NCBI RefSeq assembly: GCF_021742065.1
Contig: NZ_JAKKIE010000035.1
Span: forward strand, 1 to 40,611
Direction of reading: 5' to 3'
From: Rhizorhapis sp. SPR117
GTDB lineage: Bacteria; Pseudomonadota; Alphaproteobacteria; Sphingomonadales; Sphingomonadaceae
DNA: 40,611 nt
Part shown: positions 25,204 to 34,454 of the stretch, piece by piece
How positions within the stretch are numbered: the stretch's first letter is position 1
Layout: each line of letters starts with the position of its first letter
The notes under the pieces: generated by a model
The model's input: the letters and a program-made list of their open reading frames with translations, nothing else
Database searches by the model: none
What the model was told of the DNA's origin: nothing
Program-made: the position numbers and the translations under genes

Positions 25204-26103
25204 TTAGGTTAACCCCTTCGTCCCGAGCCCCTCGGCTATGAGCGCATCGGCAAGCAGGGGTGCGATTGAGACGCTCGCTGTCGGTCCTGCCACGCTGTCG
25301 GTGGTTTGGATACGATTGACGCCATTTTCGCGGATGGCGACCAGATCGTCCTCGCTCGCCAAACAGTGTGTGGCCAGCACTTCAATATGGGAGGCGCCAG
25401 CGTCGCGCAGCAAGCTTGCCGCGGCGATCAGGGTCATGCCACTGGAAATCACATCGTCGACCAGGATGGCCGGGCGCCCACGCACCTGCTCCAGCCCGTC
25501 GATAGCCAGCTCGACCTGACGGTCGCCACGCCGTTCCTTCCGCCCCACCAACATGTCGAGACCAAGCGGACCGGCTATGCTCTGTGTCCATTGCCGTGAC
25601 TCGCTATCGGGGCCGATGATGATGGGCGCTTTGGCACGATCGATCAGTCCGGCGAGCAGTGGCGCCGCCGAAAGGCTGACTGCTGCTATACCCGGCACCA
25701 CCTCTTGTAGCGAGGCGACCCGGTGAAGATGTGGATCGACCGTCATCACCGCATCGAAATGTTGAGCGATCAGGCGGCCGATGATGCGCTGGCTGACCGC
25801 TTCCCCATGTAAAAAAGCCATGTCTTGCCGCATATAGGCCAGATAGGGGACGATCAGTATCACGCGCCGTGCACCGCCGTCCCGGGCGGCCTCTGCGGCG
25901 AAGATCAACTCGATCAGCTTTGCATTCGGATCGTCGAGGGACCTGTAAAGGATAACCGTTTCCGCGCTTCGGGGCACGCGCACAAGGCTTTCCTGGTCGG
26001 GGAAGTGGTGCACCGCCACTATGCCACATGGCAGGTCAAGCTGTCGGGCCAGCCCCGCCGCCGCCGCAGCGCTTTCGGAAAAGCCCAGAACTATGGCATT
26101 CAC
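25204..26103 (-). CDS. Ribose-phosphate pyrophosphokinase-like protein
   Basis: A 299-residue type I phosphoribosyltransferase-fold protein resembling PRPP synthetase, with HHFPDQESLVRVP, the catalytic-flap-like YLAYMRQDMAFLHGEAVSQRIIG, and a PRPP-binding loop AILVDDVISSGMTL. The usual loop is VDDxIDTGGTL, so Ser-Ser replaces Asp-Thr and it is a diverged member; true Prs activity is likely but unproven. Its start overlaps the phosphorylase stop (ATGA), so the two proteins are made together. It may supply or use ribose phosphates released by that enzyme. Confidence 0.82.
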   Translation of the reverse strand: MNAIVLGFSESAAAAAGLARQLDLPCGIVAVHHFPDQESLVRVPRSAETVILYRSLDDPNAKLIELIFAAEAARDGGARRVILIVPYLAYMRQDMAFLHGEAVSQRIIGRLIAQHFDAVMTVDPHLHRVASLQEVVPGIAAVSLSAAPLLAGLIDRAKAPIIIGPDSESRQWTQSIAGPLGLDMLVGRKERRGDRQVELAIDGLEQVRGRPAILVDDVISSGMTLIAAASLLRDAGASHIEVLATHCLASEDDLVAIRENGVNRIQTTDSVAGPTASVSIAPLLADALIAEGLGTKGLT

Positions 26104-27587
26104 TGCGTCACCTCATATCCTGAATCTTCTGTTGCCAGTTCGCGCGCAAAGCCAAGGCCAGTCACGGAATGGGCATGGATGCGGTACAAAGGTTCACCCT
26201 TGCACACCTGTGCGCCGACTTTGTGCAGCAAGTCTATACCTGCCCCCTTGTCCATCGGGGCACCGGCTAGGCGCGCGATCCGTGCTATACGCTGGCAGTC
26301 TATGGCCGTAATCGGACCTTCGCGCAAAGAGCAGACTTCATGCGTATAGCTGCCCGGCGTGAAGTTGACGGCCTGTCGCCCCTGGGCATCGATCAACCTT
26401 TCCATCGCCGCCAGTGCTGCGCCGGACGCCAGCAATTCCTTCGCCCGTGCATAGCCTTCTCCTCCCCGCAATGCAGGATCGAAATCGAGCACATGCCCGG
26501 CGAGCAGAAGCGCGTGTTCACGCAGATCCTCCGGCGCATCCGCATCGTTGCGCAGCACCGCCATGACGTCTCGTGCTTCCAGAACCGGTCCAATGCCGCG
26601 GCCTACGGGTTGCGACCCATCGCTGAACACGATGTCGATGACGATGCCCAATTTATGTGCGACATATTCGAACAGCTTCCGCAGGCGCACCGCATCCCTT
26701 TGCGAGCGGACCTTGGCGGTCGACCCGATCGGTATGTCCAGAACAAGGTGGGTCGATCCGGCAGCGAACTTCTTTGAAAGGATGGAAGCCACCATCTGTT
26801 CGAAAGTGTCGATCCGCAGCGGCCGCTCAACCGAAATCAGCACATCGTCGGCAGGTGACAGGTTGACCTTTCCTCCCCACGCCAAAACCGCTTTTTCACG
26901 CGCAACCACCGCCCGCATTTCATCGGCGCTAAGGTCCACATTGGCCAGCACTTCCATCGTATCGGCCGTGCCGGAAGGGGAGGTTATCGCGCGCGATGAA
27001 GTCTTTGGCATGACAAGCCCGTAGGCGGCAACGATCGGCACGACGATCATCGACGTGCGATTGCCCGGAATGCCTCCGATACAATGCTTGTCCACCACCA
27101 GCGGCATTTTCCAGTCGATCTGGGTCCCGACCTCGGCCATGGCGCGAGTCATCGCCAGTGTTTCCTGTGTGGTCATGAAGCTGGCGCATGCCACCAGAAA
27201 TGCGCCAATCTCCATCGGCGAATAGCGGTGGACAGCAATATCACGGATGATCGCGGCGATTTCGCTGTCTTCCAGTGTGTTGCCGTCGATCTTGCGGCGG
27301 ACCGATTCCAGGCTGGCCGGCGGCTTTGCCTGCGCAATATCCACCAATGATCCTTCCGCCAGCCCCAATCTGCGGAATGCCTGTTCTCCAAGTCCGATTT
27401 CTCCGGCTTCCAGGATGTCACTCCCATCGACGAGCGCCAGCGTCGCCAGGATTTCGGTACTGCCATTGTGAATCCGGATGGTACGCAGTGCCTTGAATTG
27501 TTCGGCGGAATAGCCGTTGTCATGTCTGTGGAGAAACGCCGTATTTTCAGGGTAAGTATCGATGGCAATTCTTTTTATTCTGAACAT
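26100..27587 (-). CDS. AMP/thymidine phosphorylase family protein
   Basis: A 495-residue phosphorylase of nucleosides or nucleoside monophosphates. It has the roughly 80-residue N-terminal extension of AMP phosphorylases, then the glycosyltransferase family 3 core with KHCIGGIPGNRTSMIVVPIVAA, SRAITSPSGTADTMEVLA and VNLSPADDVLI, and the C-terminal pyrimidine phosphorylase domain with VNFTPGSYTHEV. The extension separates it from ordinary DeoA (about 440 residues). The start at 27587 has GGAGG 9 bases upstream. Position between a Prs-like gene and a PfkB kinase suggests nucleotide breakdown to ribose phosphates. Confidence 0.85.
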   Translation of the reverse strand: MFRIKRIAIDTYPENTAFLHRHDNGYSAEQFKALRTIRIHNGSTEILATLALVDGSDILEAGEIGLGEQAFRRLGLAEGSLVDIAQAKPPASLESVRRKIDGNTLEDSEIAAIIRDIAVHRYSPMEIGAFLVACASFMTTQETLAMTRAMAEVGTQIDWKMPLVVDKHCIGGIPGNRTSMIVVPIVAAYGLVMPKTSSRAITSPSGTADTMEVLANVDLSADEMRAVVAREKAVLAWGGKVNLSPADDVLISVERPLRIDTFEQMVASILSKKFAAGSTHLVLDIPIGSTAKVRSQRDAVRLRKLFEYVAHKLGIVIDIVFSDGSQPVGRGIGPVLEARDVMAVLRNDADAPEDLREHALLLAGHVLDFDPALRGGEGYARAKELLASGAALAAMERLIDAQGRQAVNFTPGSYTHEVCSLREGPITAIDCQRIARIARLAGAPMDKGAGIDLLHKVGAQVCKGEPLYRIHAHSVTGLGFARELATEDSGYEVTQ

Positions 27588-27683
27588 TATTGTGGCCTCC
27601 GGGGCAATCTGCCGCTCTGTTTTGAGGCATGGTCGACGCTTTTGGTATCCGTACATTCCGCATGTCAACGATGGGCGGGCATA

Positions 27684-28610
27684 TCAGGTCTCGATGACAT
27701 AGAGCCGCTCGACATCTTCCCTCCGGGCGAGCTCGGTTCCCGGCGTAATCAGGGCGGCAGCGCCTGCGGCCAGGCCGAAACGGACCGCTTCGCGCAACGG
27801 CAGATCGCGGGTAAGGCCCAAAACCATCGCGGCGACCATGCTGTCACCTGCGCCAACAGCGCTCTGAATGGGAACGTCGATTGCGGCAAATCGCTCTTCG
27901 CTGTCACCGGTGACCAGAAGGGCTCCACGAGCACCCAGGGACAGGACGATAACTTCCGCCAAGCCCTGTGTGATTAGCAACCGAGCTGCCTTCACTTCGC
28001 CAGCCTCGCCATGGATATGGAGTCCAGTCAGGGCTTCGAGTTCACGCAGATTGGGCTTCAACATATAGATGCCGCAGTCCGTCGCTTGTTTGAGAGCTTC
28101 GGCGGACGTGTCGATGATAAGCCGTGCGCCGGTCCGGGCACATAACTGCCCAAGCTGTTTCAGAAAATCAGGGGCAATAGCGGGAGGGAGGCTGCCACTT
28201 ACCACAAGGATTGCCGGAACCGGGTTCAGCGCTGCCAACTGGTCAAGGCATTGCGTCTGCTCGGCGGTGGAGAGTTGTGGTCCGGGCAGGACAAACCGAT
28301 ACTGCGCTCCGCTCTTCCTTTCATCCACGGTAAAACTCTGTCGCGTGACGCCGGATATGGGGATGGTGCTGCAAGATATCTGCTCTTTCGTCAGTAAATC
28401 CGAGAGCATCTCGCCCGATGGTCCGCCAACCGGGAAGACGGCCAGTGCATCGCCGCCAAGTCGCGTCACGACGCGTGCAACGTTAATGCCTCATCCCCCC
28501 GGATCGTAGCGGGGTGCAGAGCAGCGCAGTTTGTCGGCAGGGCGGACGCTATCGGTTCCCGTTGTAATGTCGAGCGCCGGATTCATGGTGAGCGTGGCGA
28601 TAGTTACCAT
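27684..28610 (-). pseudogene. PfkB-type sugar kinase interrupted by an in-frame UGA
   Basis: Reading from an ATG at 28610 (AAGAGG upstream), the frame gives MVTIATLTMNPALDIT and runs to codon 40, which is TGA at 28491-28493, then continues in the same frame with GINVARVVTRLGGDA through the whole kinase to 27684. The stop replaces a glycine of the conserved PfkB motif GGGGINVAR; GGA to TGA is a single base change. The rest is intact, with the catalytic SAVGAGDSM motif and normal family length (about 308 codons). Expected role: phosphofructokinase-like or related sugar-phosphate kinase. It is either a recent pseudogene or a sequence error; restart downstream at 28469 would lack the first domain strand. 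Confidence 0.85.
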
Positions 28611-28796
28611 AGCACCTCTTTGGGTCTGCGCATGTTCCATCTGGATCAGGCAAGACAGAACGATATCGATCCCGGCTTTGATAAGCAATTACGCGCCAAT
28701 CTGATGAGTATCTCGTGCCAGATGCGCCCCATCATTCTCAGATTGAATTCAAGCCTTGGTTGCTGTAATAATGTAACATTGGAGGGCCGACAGGGC

Positions 28797-29390
28797 GTGG
28801 CAGTTAATCGTAGATCATTTCTATTATCAGGCTTCAGTTTTGGTGCGGCAATTGCATTTTGCCGACCGGCGCTGGCGGCCGATGGCAATTCTCCATTATT
28901 CCGTCAGGCCCGCGCTGCGCTTGACCAATATGCACCGATGGTTCGTTTTGACGATGTTGTAGGTATTACGGATTTTGCGCAGCCATCGCGCGCGCCGCGC
29001 TTTCATCTGCTCGACATGGGCAGTGGTCGGGTGTCCAGTTTTCTGGTCGCGCATGGCCGTGGGTCCGATCCTGCCCATAGCGGCTGGTTGCAGCGTTTTT
29101 CCAACGAAGCAGGTTCCAATTGCTCGTCCCAGGGCGCCTATCTGACAGGAGCCTATTATACAGGCGCGCATGGCCGATCCATGCGCCTTGCGGGGCTGGA
29201 TGCGACAAACGATGCGGCGGAAGCGCGTGCGATCGTCGTTCATGGCGCCTGGTATGTCAGCCCCGCTATGGTGCGCGATCATGGCAAGCTGGGTCGTAGC
29301 GAAGGCTGCTTTGCGTTTGCCGAAAACGAACTGGAAACAGTGTTGGACCGGCTTGGCCCCGGACGCTTGTTGCTGGCGCGCAAATTCTGA
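28797..29390 (+). CDS. L,D-transpeptidase-like protein (YkuD_2 type), exported
   Basis: A 197-residue protein of the murein L,D-transpeptidase catalytic domain group. The N-terminus VAVNRRSFLLSGFSFGAAIAF is a Tat-like signal followed by ALA. The catalytic stretch is HGKLGRSEGCFAF with the Cys nucleophile, preceded by the conserved His in VVHGAWYV. The GTG start at 28797 has GGAGGG about 11 bases upstream; an ATG at 28704 is an alternative that adds 31 residues without a signal. Likely periplasmic cell-wall modification. The 186 bases between it and the divergent pfkB frame hold their promoters but no clear motif. Confidence 0.85.
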   Translation: MAVNRRSFLLSGFSFGAAIAFCRPALAADGNSPLFRQARAALDQYAPMVRFDDVVGITDFAQPSRAPRFHLLDMGSGRVSSFLVAHGRGSDPAHSGWLQRFSNEAGSNCSSQGAYLTGAYYTGAHGRSMRLAGLDATNDAAEARAIVVHGAWYVSPAMVRDHGKLGRSEGCFAFAENELETVLDRLGPGRLLLARKF

Positions 29391-29405
29391 TCGGCGCGCG
29401 CTGCG

Positions 29406-30650
29406 TCAACCCGCCTCATCAAGCTTGGCACGATCCGTTAGTGCATCAATCACCAAATCATCGCGGCCATACAGGTCGTCATGCAGGACGACCCCCCCGG
29501 CTTTATCGAGATCGGCCGTGAAGTACCCGACATAAATGGGAATGGGCCGGGGCAGGTCTATTTTCGTGTTCACGCGAGAGGCCACTGTCGCGTCAATCGC
29601 CGCCCGGTCCCAGCCCCTTACATCGGCAAGCAGCGCTTGGGCCAGATCGAAGGGATGTTCTGTCCTTATGCAACCATGACTGAAGGCCCGAACAGGTCGT
29701 TCGAACAGGGCTTTGGCAGGCGTATCGTGAACATAGATCGTATAGGGATTGGGCATGACAAGCTTGATCTGCCCCAGCGAATTGCCGGGGCCGGGCGCTT
29801 GCCGGACCTGCAATCGTCCACCTGTCCATGTGGCGACATAGCCTTTCGCCTTTGCTTTGGCCGGATTATTGCGGACAAGCGCGCCCACGCTTTCGGCAAT
29901 GATGCTTTGCGGCACGTTCCACCATGGATTGAGGATGAGACCTGTGACTTGCGTCGAAAATTGCGGCGTCGGTGTTGATTGCTTGCCTACAATGACGCGA
30001 TGGCGCGCAACGCGATTGCCATCATGAACCAGGTCGAGGGTAAATCCCGCGACATTGATCAATATATAGTCCTCCCCAAGTTCACGCGGCATCCAGCGCC
30101 AGCGTTCCATATTGGCGCGCAGTTTTTGAACGGTCGCCTGATCGGTCGCAGGTGTGCGCGCCAGCATGGCCTTGAGTGCCCGATATTCGGGGTTAGTGGG
30201 CAGCAGCGAGGACAAGGCCGGGCCAACGCGGTGCACCGAGAGCGCCGCCATCATCAGGTCATTGATGGCAACCATGTCGGCGGTGGGGCCGGAAATATGC
30301 CATGCAATTCGATCTTGTCTATCGACATGCCCTTCCATCAGGTCTTTCGCAACGCGCTGGAAAATACCTGAAGCAACTGTGTCCATGGCAACCGGACTGC
30401 CCCCGGAAATGGCGGCCTGAAGCTGCGGCGGATCATAGTCGGCGGGCTCCAGTCCGTCTGCGCCGATGTGGACGATGAAATCAAGCAGAGCCCGCGCATC
30501 GTTTGTGGACCAGTAGGTGGGCGACGGCATGGCTGGCTGTGGCCGGTCAGGCATGGACTGCGCTTTAAGAGCAGGCGGAGACAATATCATTCCGGCAGCC
30601 GCGACGATCATGATGATTGCGTATCTGATTATACCTGCCACGCCCAACAC
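29406..30650 (-). CDS. YcbB/LdtD-type L,D-transpeptidase
   Basis: A 414-residue exported enzyme that makes 3-3 cross-links in peptidoglycan. After a signal sequence (IIMIVAAAGMILSPPALKAQ) come a scaffold region with YDPPQLQAAI and LPTNPEYRALKAML, and the catalytic domain (about residues 190-345) with FSHGCIRTEHPFDLAQ carrying the Cys nucleophile. No peptidoglycan-binding repeat is obvious in the N-terminal half. It converges with the YkuD_2 gene, 15 bases apart: two cell-wall L,D-transpeptidase genes side by side. Confidence 0.9.
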   Translation of the reverse strand: MLGVAGIIRYAIIMIVAAAGMILSPPALKAQSMPDRPQPAMPSPTYWSTNDARALLDFIVHIGADGLEPADYDPPQLQAAISGGSPVAMDTVASGIFQRVAKDLMEGHVDRQDRIAWHISGPTADMVAINDLMMAALSVHRVGPALSSLLPTNPEYRALKAMLARTPATDQATVQKLRANMERWRWMPRELGEDYILINVAGFTLDLVHDGNRVARHRVIVGKQSTPTPQFSTQVTGLILNPWWNVPQSIIAESVGALVRNNPAKAKAKGYVATWTGGRLQVRQAPGPGNSLGQIKLVMPNPYTIYVHDTPAKALFERPVRAFSHGCIRTEHPFDLAQALLADVRGWDRAAIDATVASRVNTKIDLPRPIPIYVGYFTADLDKAGGVVLHDDLYGRDDLVIDALTDRAKLDEAG

Positions 30651-30777
30651 CTCATTCCACCCAACTCACATTCGCTCTAGGGCAGCAGGCAGTGGCGGCT
30701 CTATCCGTATCAACCCGTATTCAGAGAGCAGGTGATAAGCTGAGAAGAGCGCTTTGGCGCTTGAACGGCCAGCTCCG

Positions 30778-31284
30778 TCAGGCGCAGCGCTGATAGCTGA
30801 AGCTGCCGTCTTTGTCGGTCCGGACCATTGTTTTGCTGCTATTTGTGAGTTTCAGGTTTTCAAGCTTGGTCCAGCTTTGACCTTCGCCGGTAAAGGCAAA
30901 TTCCGCGGTGAAGTTCTCGGCATAACTGCCCGTCACTTTGACCGGCGTGGCGCGCGATTCGTAGAAGTCGATGCGGTCGGCAGAAATTGTGATCAGTCCC
31001 TTTGCGTCACCGCGCGTGGAGGTACAATCATTGCCGTTCATGCCCCAGCGCCCATGGAATGCAGCCGGGATGGTGGCATTGCTGTCCCTGTCGCTCCGCA
31101 TAGTAGCATTTTCGTTTTCCGGCTCGCTCGATTTGCCGTTCGGTGTGTTGGGCGGTGTAGTCTGGCTCTTTACGGCGACACCATTTGCCGCCTGATTGGT
31201 GATGCTATCGGTTTTGGCGGACTGGTCCTGGCATGCAACGAGGAAAACAGCGCCAGTTACCAAGGTGACGATCAATCTGGGCAT
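30778..31284 (-). CDS. Hypothetical lipoprotein
   Basis: A 168-residue protein with a lipobox (VFLVAC, lipidated Cys18), a low-complexity linker of Asn, Ser, Thr and Glu (about 20-70), and a folded C-terminal part starting IPAAFHGRWGMNGNDCTSTRGDAKGLITISADRIDFYES. The FHGRWG...C...I..d.i.FYES pattern recurs in small sphingomonad lipoproteins; I cannot name a family or function. Two further cysteines (in NDC and the final QRCA) could form a disulfide. Spaced 127 bases before the YcbB gene. Confidence 0.8.
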   Translation of the reverse strand: MPRLIVTLVTGAVFLVACQDQSAKTDSITNQAANGVAVKSQTTPPNTPNGKSSEPENENATMRSDRDSNATIPAAFHGRWGMNGNDCTSTRGDAKGLITISADRIDFYESRATPVKVTGSYAENFTAEFAFTGEGQSWTKLENLKLTNSSKTMVRTDKDGSFSYQRCA

Positions 31285-31298
31285 GAGATTCCTCCGCT

Positions 31299-31436
31299 CT
31301 AACCCGCGCCACGTGCGTCAGGCGACGTAGCGGCCGAATATGAAAGGTCTCGACTGCGCAGCCGCAGCCGAAATGCGAGATCCAGCAGAGCGAAGCCGGA
31401 AGCCATCGCACCCACTGCCACCATCCAGACCAGCGA
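31299..31436 (-). pseudogene. C-terminal remnant of an HdeD-family membrane protein
   Basis: After an in-frame stop at 31437-31439, the minus-strand frame reads LVWMVAVGAMASGFALLDLAF, then RLRLRSRDLS, and stops at 31299. This resembles the last membrane helix of HdeD-like (DUF308) acid-resistance proteins, which end with a WhhGhhhhhhGhhhhhhAFRLR pattern. The rest of the gene is missing, so only the last 46 codons survive. It lies between copA and the lipoprotein gene. Confidence 0.5.
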
Positions 31437-31482
31437 TCAGGCAAGGCGTTTGAACCGACAATCCGCCTGCTCAATGCGGCTG

Positions 31483-33690
31483 TCAACTGGCAACTGCGTC
31501 GAGCTTTAGGCGCCGGAGGCGCAGGGCGTTACCTATTACGGAAACCGAGCTCAGGCTCATCGCTGCCGCGGCGATCATGGGGCTCAACAGCAACCCGAAA
31601 GCCGGGTACAGCACACCTGCCGCCAACGGAATGCCCAGCGTGTTATAGCCGAAGGCGAAAAGCAGGTTCTGCCGGATATTGCGCATTGTTGCGCGTGAGA
31701 GCCGGATTGCCTGCGCCACGCCAAGCAGGTCGCCGCGAACCAGCGTCACGCCGGCGCTTTCCATCGCAACGTCGGTGCCGGTGCCCATCGCAATGCCCAC
31801 GTCGGCGGCGGCGAGCGCGGGGGCGTCGTTGATCCCGTCCCCAGCCATGGCCACTCGGCGGCCATCGGCTTTCAGTGCCTCGATCTTGCGGTGCTTGTCT
31901 GCCGGAGAGACATTCGCCTCGACCTCGTCGATGCCGAGTTGCTGCGCCACCGCTTCGGCCGTGGCGCGGCTATCACCCGTCAGCATGACGATGCGGATGC
32001 CGCGACGGTGAATGGCCTTGATTGCAGCGGGCGTGGTGGGCTTGATGGGGTCCGCCACGGCAAGCAGCCCTGCCGGGCTTCCGTCGATTGCCACGAACAT
32101 GACGGTCTGTCCCTTTGTGCGCCCCTCTTCCGCTGACGCCAGCCAGTCCTCGTCGGCAATACCGATTCGGCGCATCATCTTTTCGTTGCCAATCGCGACG
32201 CGCTTTCCGGCGACGTCCGCCTCGACTCCTTCGCCCGTTGTCGAGGAGAGGCCGGTCGCTTCATTCAGCGCAATACCGCGTGCCTTCGCGCCTTCGACAA
32301 TGGCTGCGCCCAACGGATGCTCACTGCCCTGCTCAACGGCAGCGGCAAGAGCGAGCATGTCGCTTTCCCTCACATTTCCATGGCATGTGACGGCCACGAG
32401 ATCGGGTTTGCCTACCGTGAGCGTGCCGGTCTTGTCGACGACGAGGGTATCGATGCCTTCCAATGTTTCCAGCGCTTCAGCATTGCGGATCAAGATGCCG
32501 TGCTGTGCGCCCTTGCCAGTGCCGGTCATGATCGACATCGGCGTGGCGAGTCCAAGCGCGCAAGGGCAGGCGATGATCAGCACGGCGATGGCATTGACCA
32601 ACGCATAAGCGAGGGCCGGACTTGGACCCCATATCCCCCAGACTGCGAATGTAATCACCGATACCGCGACGACCGAGGGCACGAACCACCCCGCGACTGT
32701 GTCTGCAAGGCGTTGAATCGGCGCACGGCTGCGTTGTGCCTCCGCGACCATCTGCACGATTTTGGCGAGCATGGTGTCCTTGCCGACGCCGGTCGCCCGC
32801 ATGACGAAACCACCAGTCTGGTTGACTGTGCCGCCGATGACGCTGTCGCCGATGCTCTTTGCGACCGGCAATGGCTCGCCGCTGATCATCGATTCATCGA
32901 TATTGCTTGCGCCTTCCTCTATCGTGCCGTCCACCGGAACCTTGTCGCCGGGCCGCACGCGCAGGCGGTCGCCTTCGGCCAGTTGATCGAGCAAAACCTC
33001 CCGCTCGTCACCCGGTCCAAAAATCTTGAGCGCAGTCGGCGGTGCGAGTTCGAGCAGGGCGCGCAAGGCACTGGAAGTCGAACCGCGCGCCTTGAGTTCC
33101 AGAACCTGTCCCAGCAGAACGAGTGTGGTGATCACGGCGGCAGCTTCGAAATAGACGCCGACTCTGCCGCCATGGTCGCGGAAGGCGGGTGGAAACAGGC
33201 CAGGCGCCGCCGTGGCCACGACGCTGAACAGATAAGCGACCGCCACGCCAAAGCCGATCAATGTGAACATGTTCAGGTGACGTGTCTTCAATGATTGCCA
33301 TGCACGCACGAAGAACGGCCATCCGCCCCAGAGGACGACCGGGGTCGCCATCGCGAATTGCAGCCATTGCATCCAGGCGGGTTCGATGATCCGGGCAAGG
33401 CCAAGACCCGGCACCATATCGCCCATGGCATAGGCGAAGAGCGGTATGGTGAACAGCGCGCTCCACCAGAAGCGGCGGCGCATGTCGATCAATTCCGGAT
33501 CGGGCCCTTCATCCAGCGAGACTGTTTCCGGCTCCAGCGCCATTCCACAAATAGGGCATGTGCCCGGTCCGATCTGTCGAATTTCCGGGTGCATGGGACA
33601 GGTGAAGATCGTCCCTTCGGGTATATCCTTTGCTGCGCTCTTATGCGCTTCGGATGCGAGATGATCGCAATGCTGGTGTTCATGGGCCAT
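31483..33690 (-). CDS. copA: Copper-translocating P-type ATPase
   Basis: A 735-residue P1B ATPase that exports Cu(I). The N-terminus is His-rich, then carries a heavy-metal-binding domain [26 protein letters not shown] (Cys31, Cys45, Cys48) instead of a classical MXCXXC domain. The core has [13 protein letters not shown] (CPC in TM6), the phosphorylation motif DKTGTL, the ATP-binding [10 protein letters not shown], and the YN and MSxSS signatures of the Cu(I) group in [13 protein letters not shown] and [21 protein letters not shown] CsoR-like operator and a 30-codon ORF precede it. Confidence 0.95.
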   Translation of the reverse strand: MAHEHQHCDHLASEAHKSAAKDIPEGTIFTCPMHPEIRQIGPGTCPICGMALEPETVSLDEGPDPELIDMRRRFWWSALFTIPLFAYAMGDMVPGLGLARIIEPAWMQWLQFAMATPVVLWGGWPFFVRAWQSLKTRHLNMFTLIGFGVAVAYLFSVVATAAPGLFPPAFRDHGGRVGVYFEAAAVITTLVLLGQVLELKARGSTSSALRALLELAPPTALKIFGPGDEREVLLDQLAEGDRLRVRPGDKVPVDGTIEEGASNIDESMISGEPLPVAKSIGDSVIGGTVNQTGGFVMRATGVGKDTMLAKIVQMVAEAQRSRAPIQRLADTVAGWFVPSVVAVSVITFAVWGIWGPSPALAYALVNAIAVLIIACPCALGLATPMSIMTGTGKGAQHGILIRNAEALETLEGIDTLVVDKTGTLTVGKPDLVAVTCHGNVRESDMLALAAAVEQGSEHPLGAAIVEGAKARGIALNEATGLSSTTGEGVEADVAGKRVAIGNEKMMRRIGIADEDWLASAEEGRTKGQTVMFVAIDGSPAGLLAVADPIKPTTPAAIKAIHRRGIRIVMLTGDSRATAEAVAQQLGIDEVEANVSPADKHRKIEALKADGRRVAMAGDGINDAPALAAADVGIAMGTGTDVAMESAGVTLVRGDLLGVAQAIRLSRATMRNIRQNLLFAFGYNTLGIPLAAGVLYPAFGLLLSPMIAAAAMSLSSVSVIGNALRLRRLKLDAVAS

Positions 33691-33782
33691 CAGAAGAAGG
33701 CCCTCACGTGCAGCAGCAGCGACAAGCCACGGAGGCGGTAACCGGCGGCCGACGAAGTGACAGGGGAGAACGAATCGATCAT
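33690..33782 (-). CDS. Candidate 30-residue leader protein coupled to copA
   Basis: On the minus strand, an ATG at 33782 opens a 30-codon frame ([17 protein letters not shown]...) that ends at 33690, its TGA overlapping the copA ATG as TGATG. AGGAG lies about 12 bases before its start. The second half, [15 protein letters not shown], is a basic amphipathic or membrane-seeking helix. It sits between the CsoR-like operator and copA. It may act in translational coupling or as a small regulator of the pump. I do not recognise the family. Confidence 0.5.
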   Translation of the reverse strand: MIDSFSPVTSSAAGYRLRGLSLLLHVRAFF

Positions 33783-33812
33783 GTCTTACCTAACTCCTGA
33801 CTCACGCAATAT

Positions 33813-33829
33813 ATACCCCATTGGGGTAT
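33813..33829. promoter_or_regulatory. CsoR/RcnR-type operator before copA
   Basis: ATACCCCA-T-TGGGGTAT is a perfect 17-base palindrome with the TACCCC/GGGGTA half-sites typical of CsoR/RcnR-type metalloregulators. It lies 31 bases upstream of the leader ORF start and 123 bases before copA. The regulator gene itself is not in this window. Confidence 0.65.
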
Positions 33830-34020
33830 TGCAAGGGAGCGCTTGGTAAGGTGCTGAACCGTAATAGCGCGCGATCATTTATTAAGATTGGTGATAATCG
33901 GTCGCGGGCTGATCCTGTAGTGAAACGGCAATAACCATCGCTGCCCTTCGGGGCGACTAGCGGCGGTGGCGTTGTGGATATCAAGATCAGGTTCTGAGGA
34001 GGGTGGGTCAGGCGAAAGTG

Positions 34021-34135
34021 GCCATCACCCGGTTGTCGACCGGGTGATGGCAATTTGACGCGCGACCGCTCGGGTCGCAACGACGGTCGCGCGTCTCAGG
34101 CGCCGGTTCCCGGATATAGGGGCAGGAACCGGTGC
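34021..34135. repeat. Three consecutive stem-loops
   Basis: Stems at 34021-34033/34039-34051 (13 bp, 5-base loop), 34057-34068/34084-34095 (12 bp, 15-base loop) and 34100-34110/34125-34135 (11 bp with one G-T) follow each other with 4-5 base gaps. None has a strong T-tract. This may be a structured RNA, the 3' end of the small minus-strand gene at 34172, or a decayed repeat element. No gene is visible at 33830-34171. Confidence 0.6.
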
Positions 34136-34171
34136 AAGACCGTAAGGGGGTTGGAGTTTCAGGAAGGGCTC

Positions 34172-34357
34172 TTACGCAGCGGGGCTTTGGCGCAGGACGG
34201 GTTTGTGTTCACTGTATGTTATTCCCGCACGCCTCGCATATTCGCGTGCCAGGCTCATATGGGCGAGGCGCGCGAAGCTGTCCTGGGCCATCTGGGCCAT
34301 GCGGCATTCCTCTTCGCTTCTGTGGATATAATATTCGCGATCTTGATCGGTTGTCAT
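34172..34357 (-). CDS. Small hypothetical protein (DREY-type)
   Basis: A 61-residue protein starting MTTDQDREYYIHRSEEECRM, with AAAGGA 7 bases before the ATG at 34357. The helical pattern DREYYxxRSEEE...A...A.xxLAHMSLAxEYARRA is typical of small alphaproteobacterial proteins of unknown function with one long amphipathic helix pair. No signal, no membrane segment. Longer upstream starts are out of character. Function unknown. Confidence 0.75.
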   Translation of the reverse strand: MTTDQDREYYIHRSEEECRMAQMAQDSFARLAHMSLAREYARRAGITYSEHKPVLRQSPAA

Positions 34358-34454
34358 GGGATGTCCTTTGGGGATCGAGGGGGCAGCGCTGACGGGATAG
34401 GGCTTGCTGGCACGGGGCAGGGGCATGAATGGCTCCAGGTCATGTATCAGGGTC

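Noticed and set aside
28491..28493. UGA in pfkB as a selenocysteine or recoded codon
   Set aside because: It replaces glycine in a PfkB motif, and no selenocysteine insertion element or reason for recoding is seen. A plain nonsense change or sequence error is simpler.
28670..28700. FNR-like box (TTGAT...) before the pfkB operon
   Set aside because: Only the left half matches TTGAT-N4-ATCAA; the right half does not.
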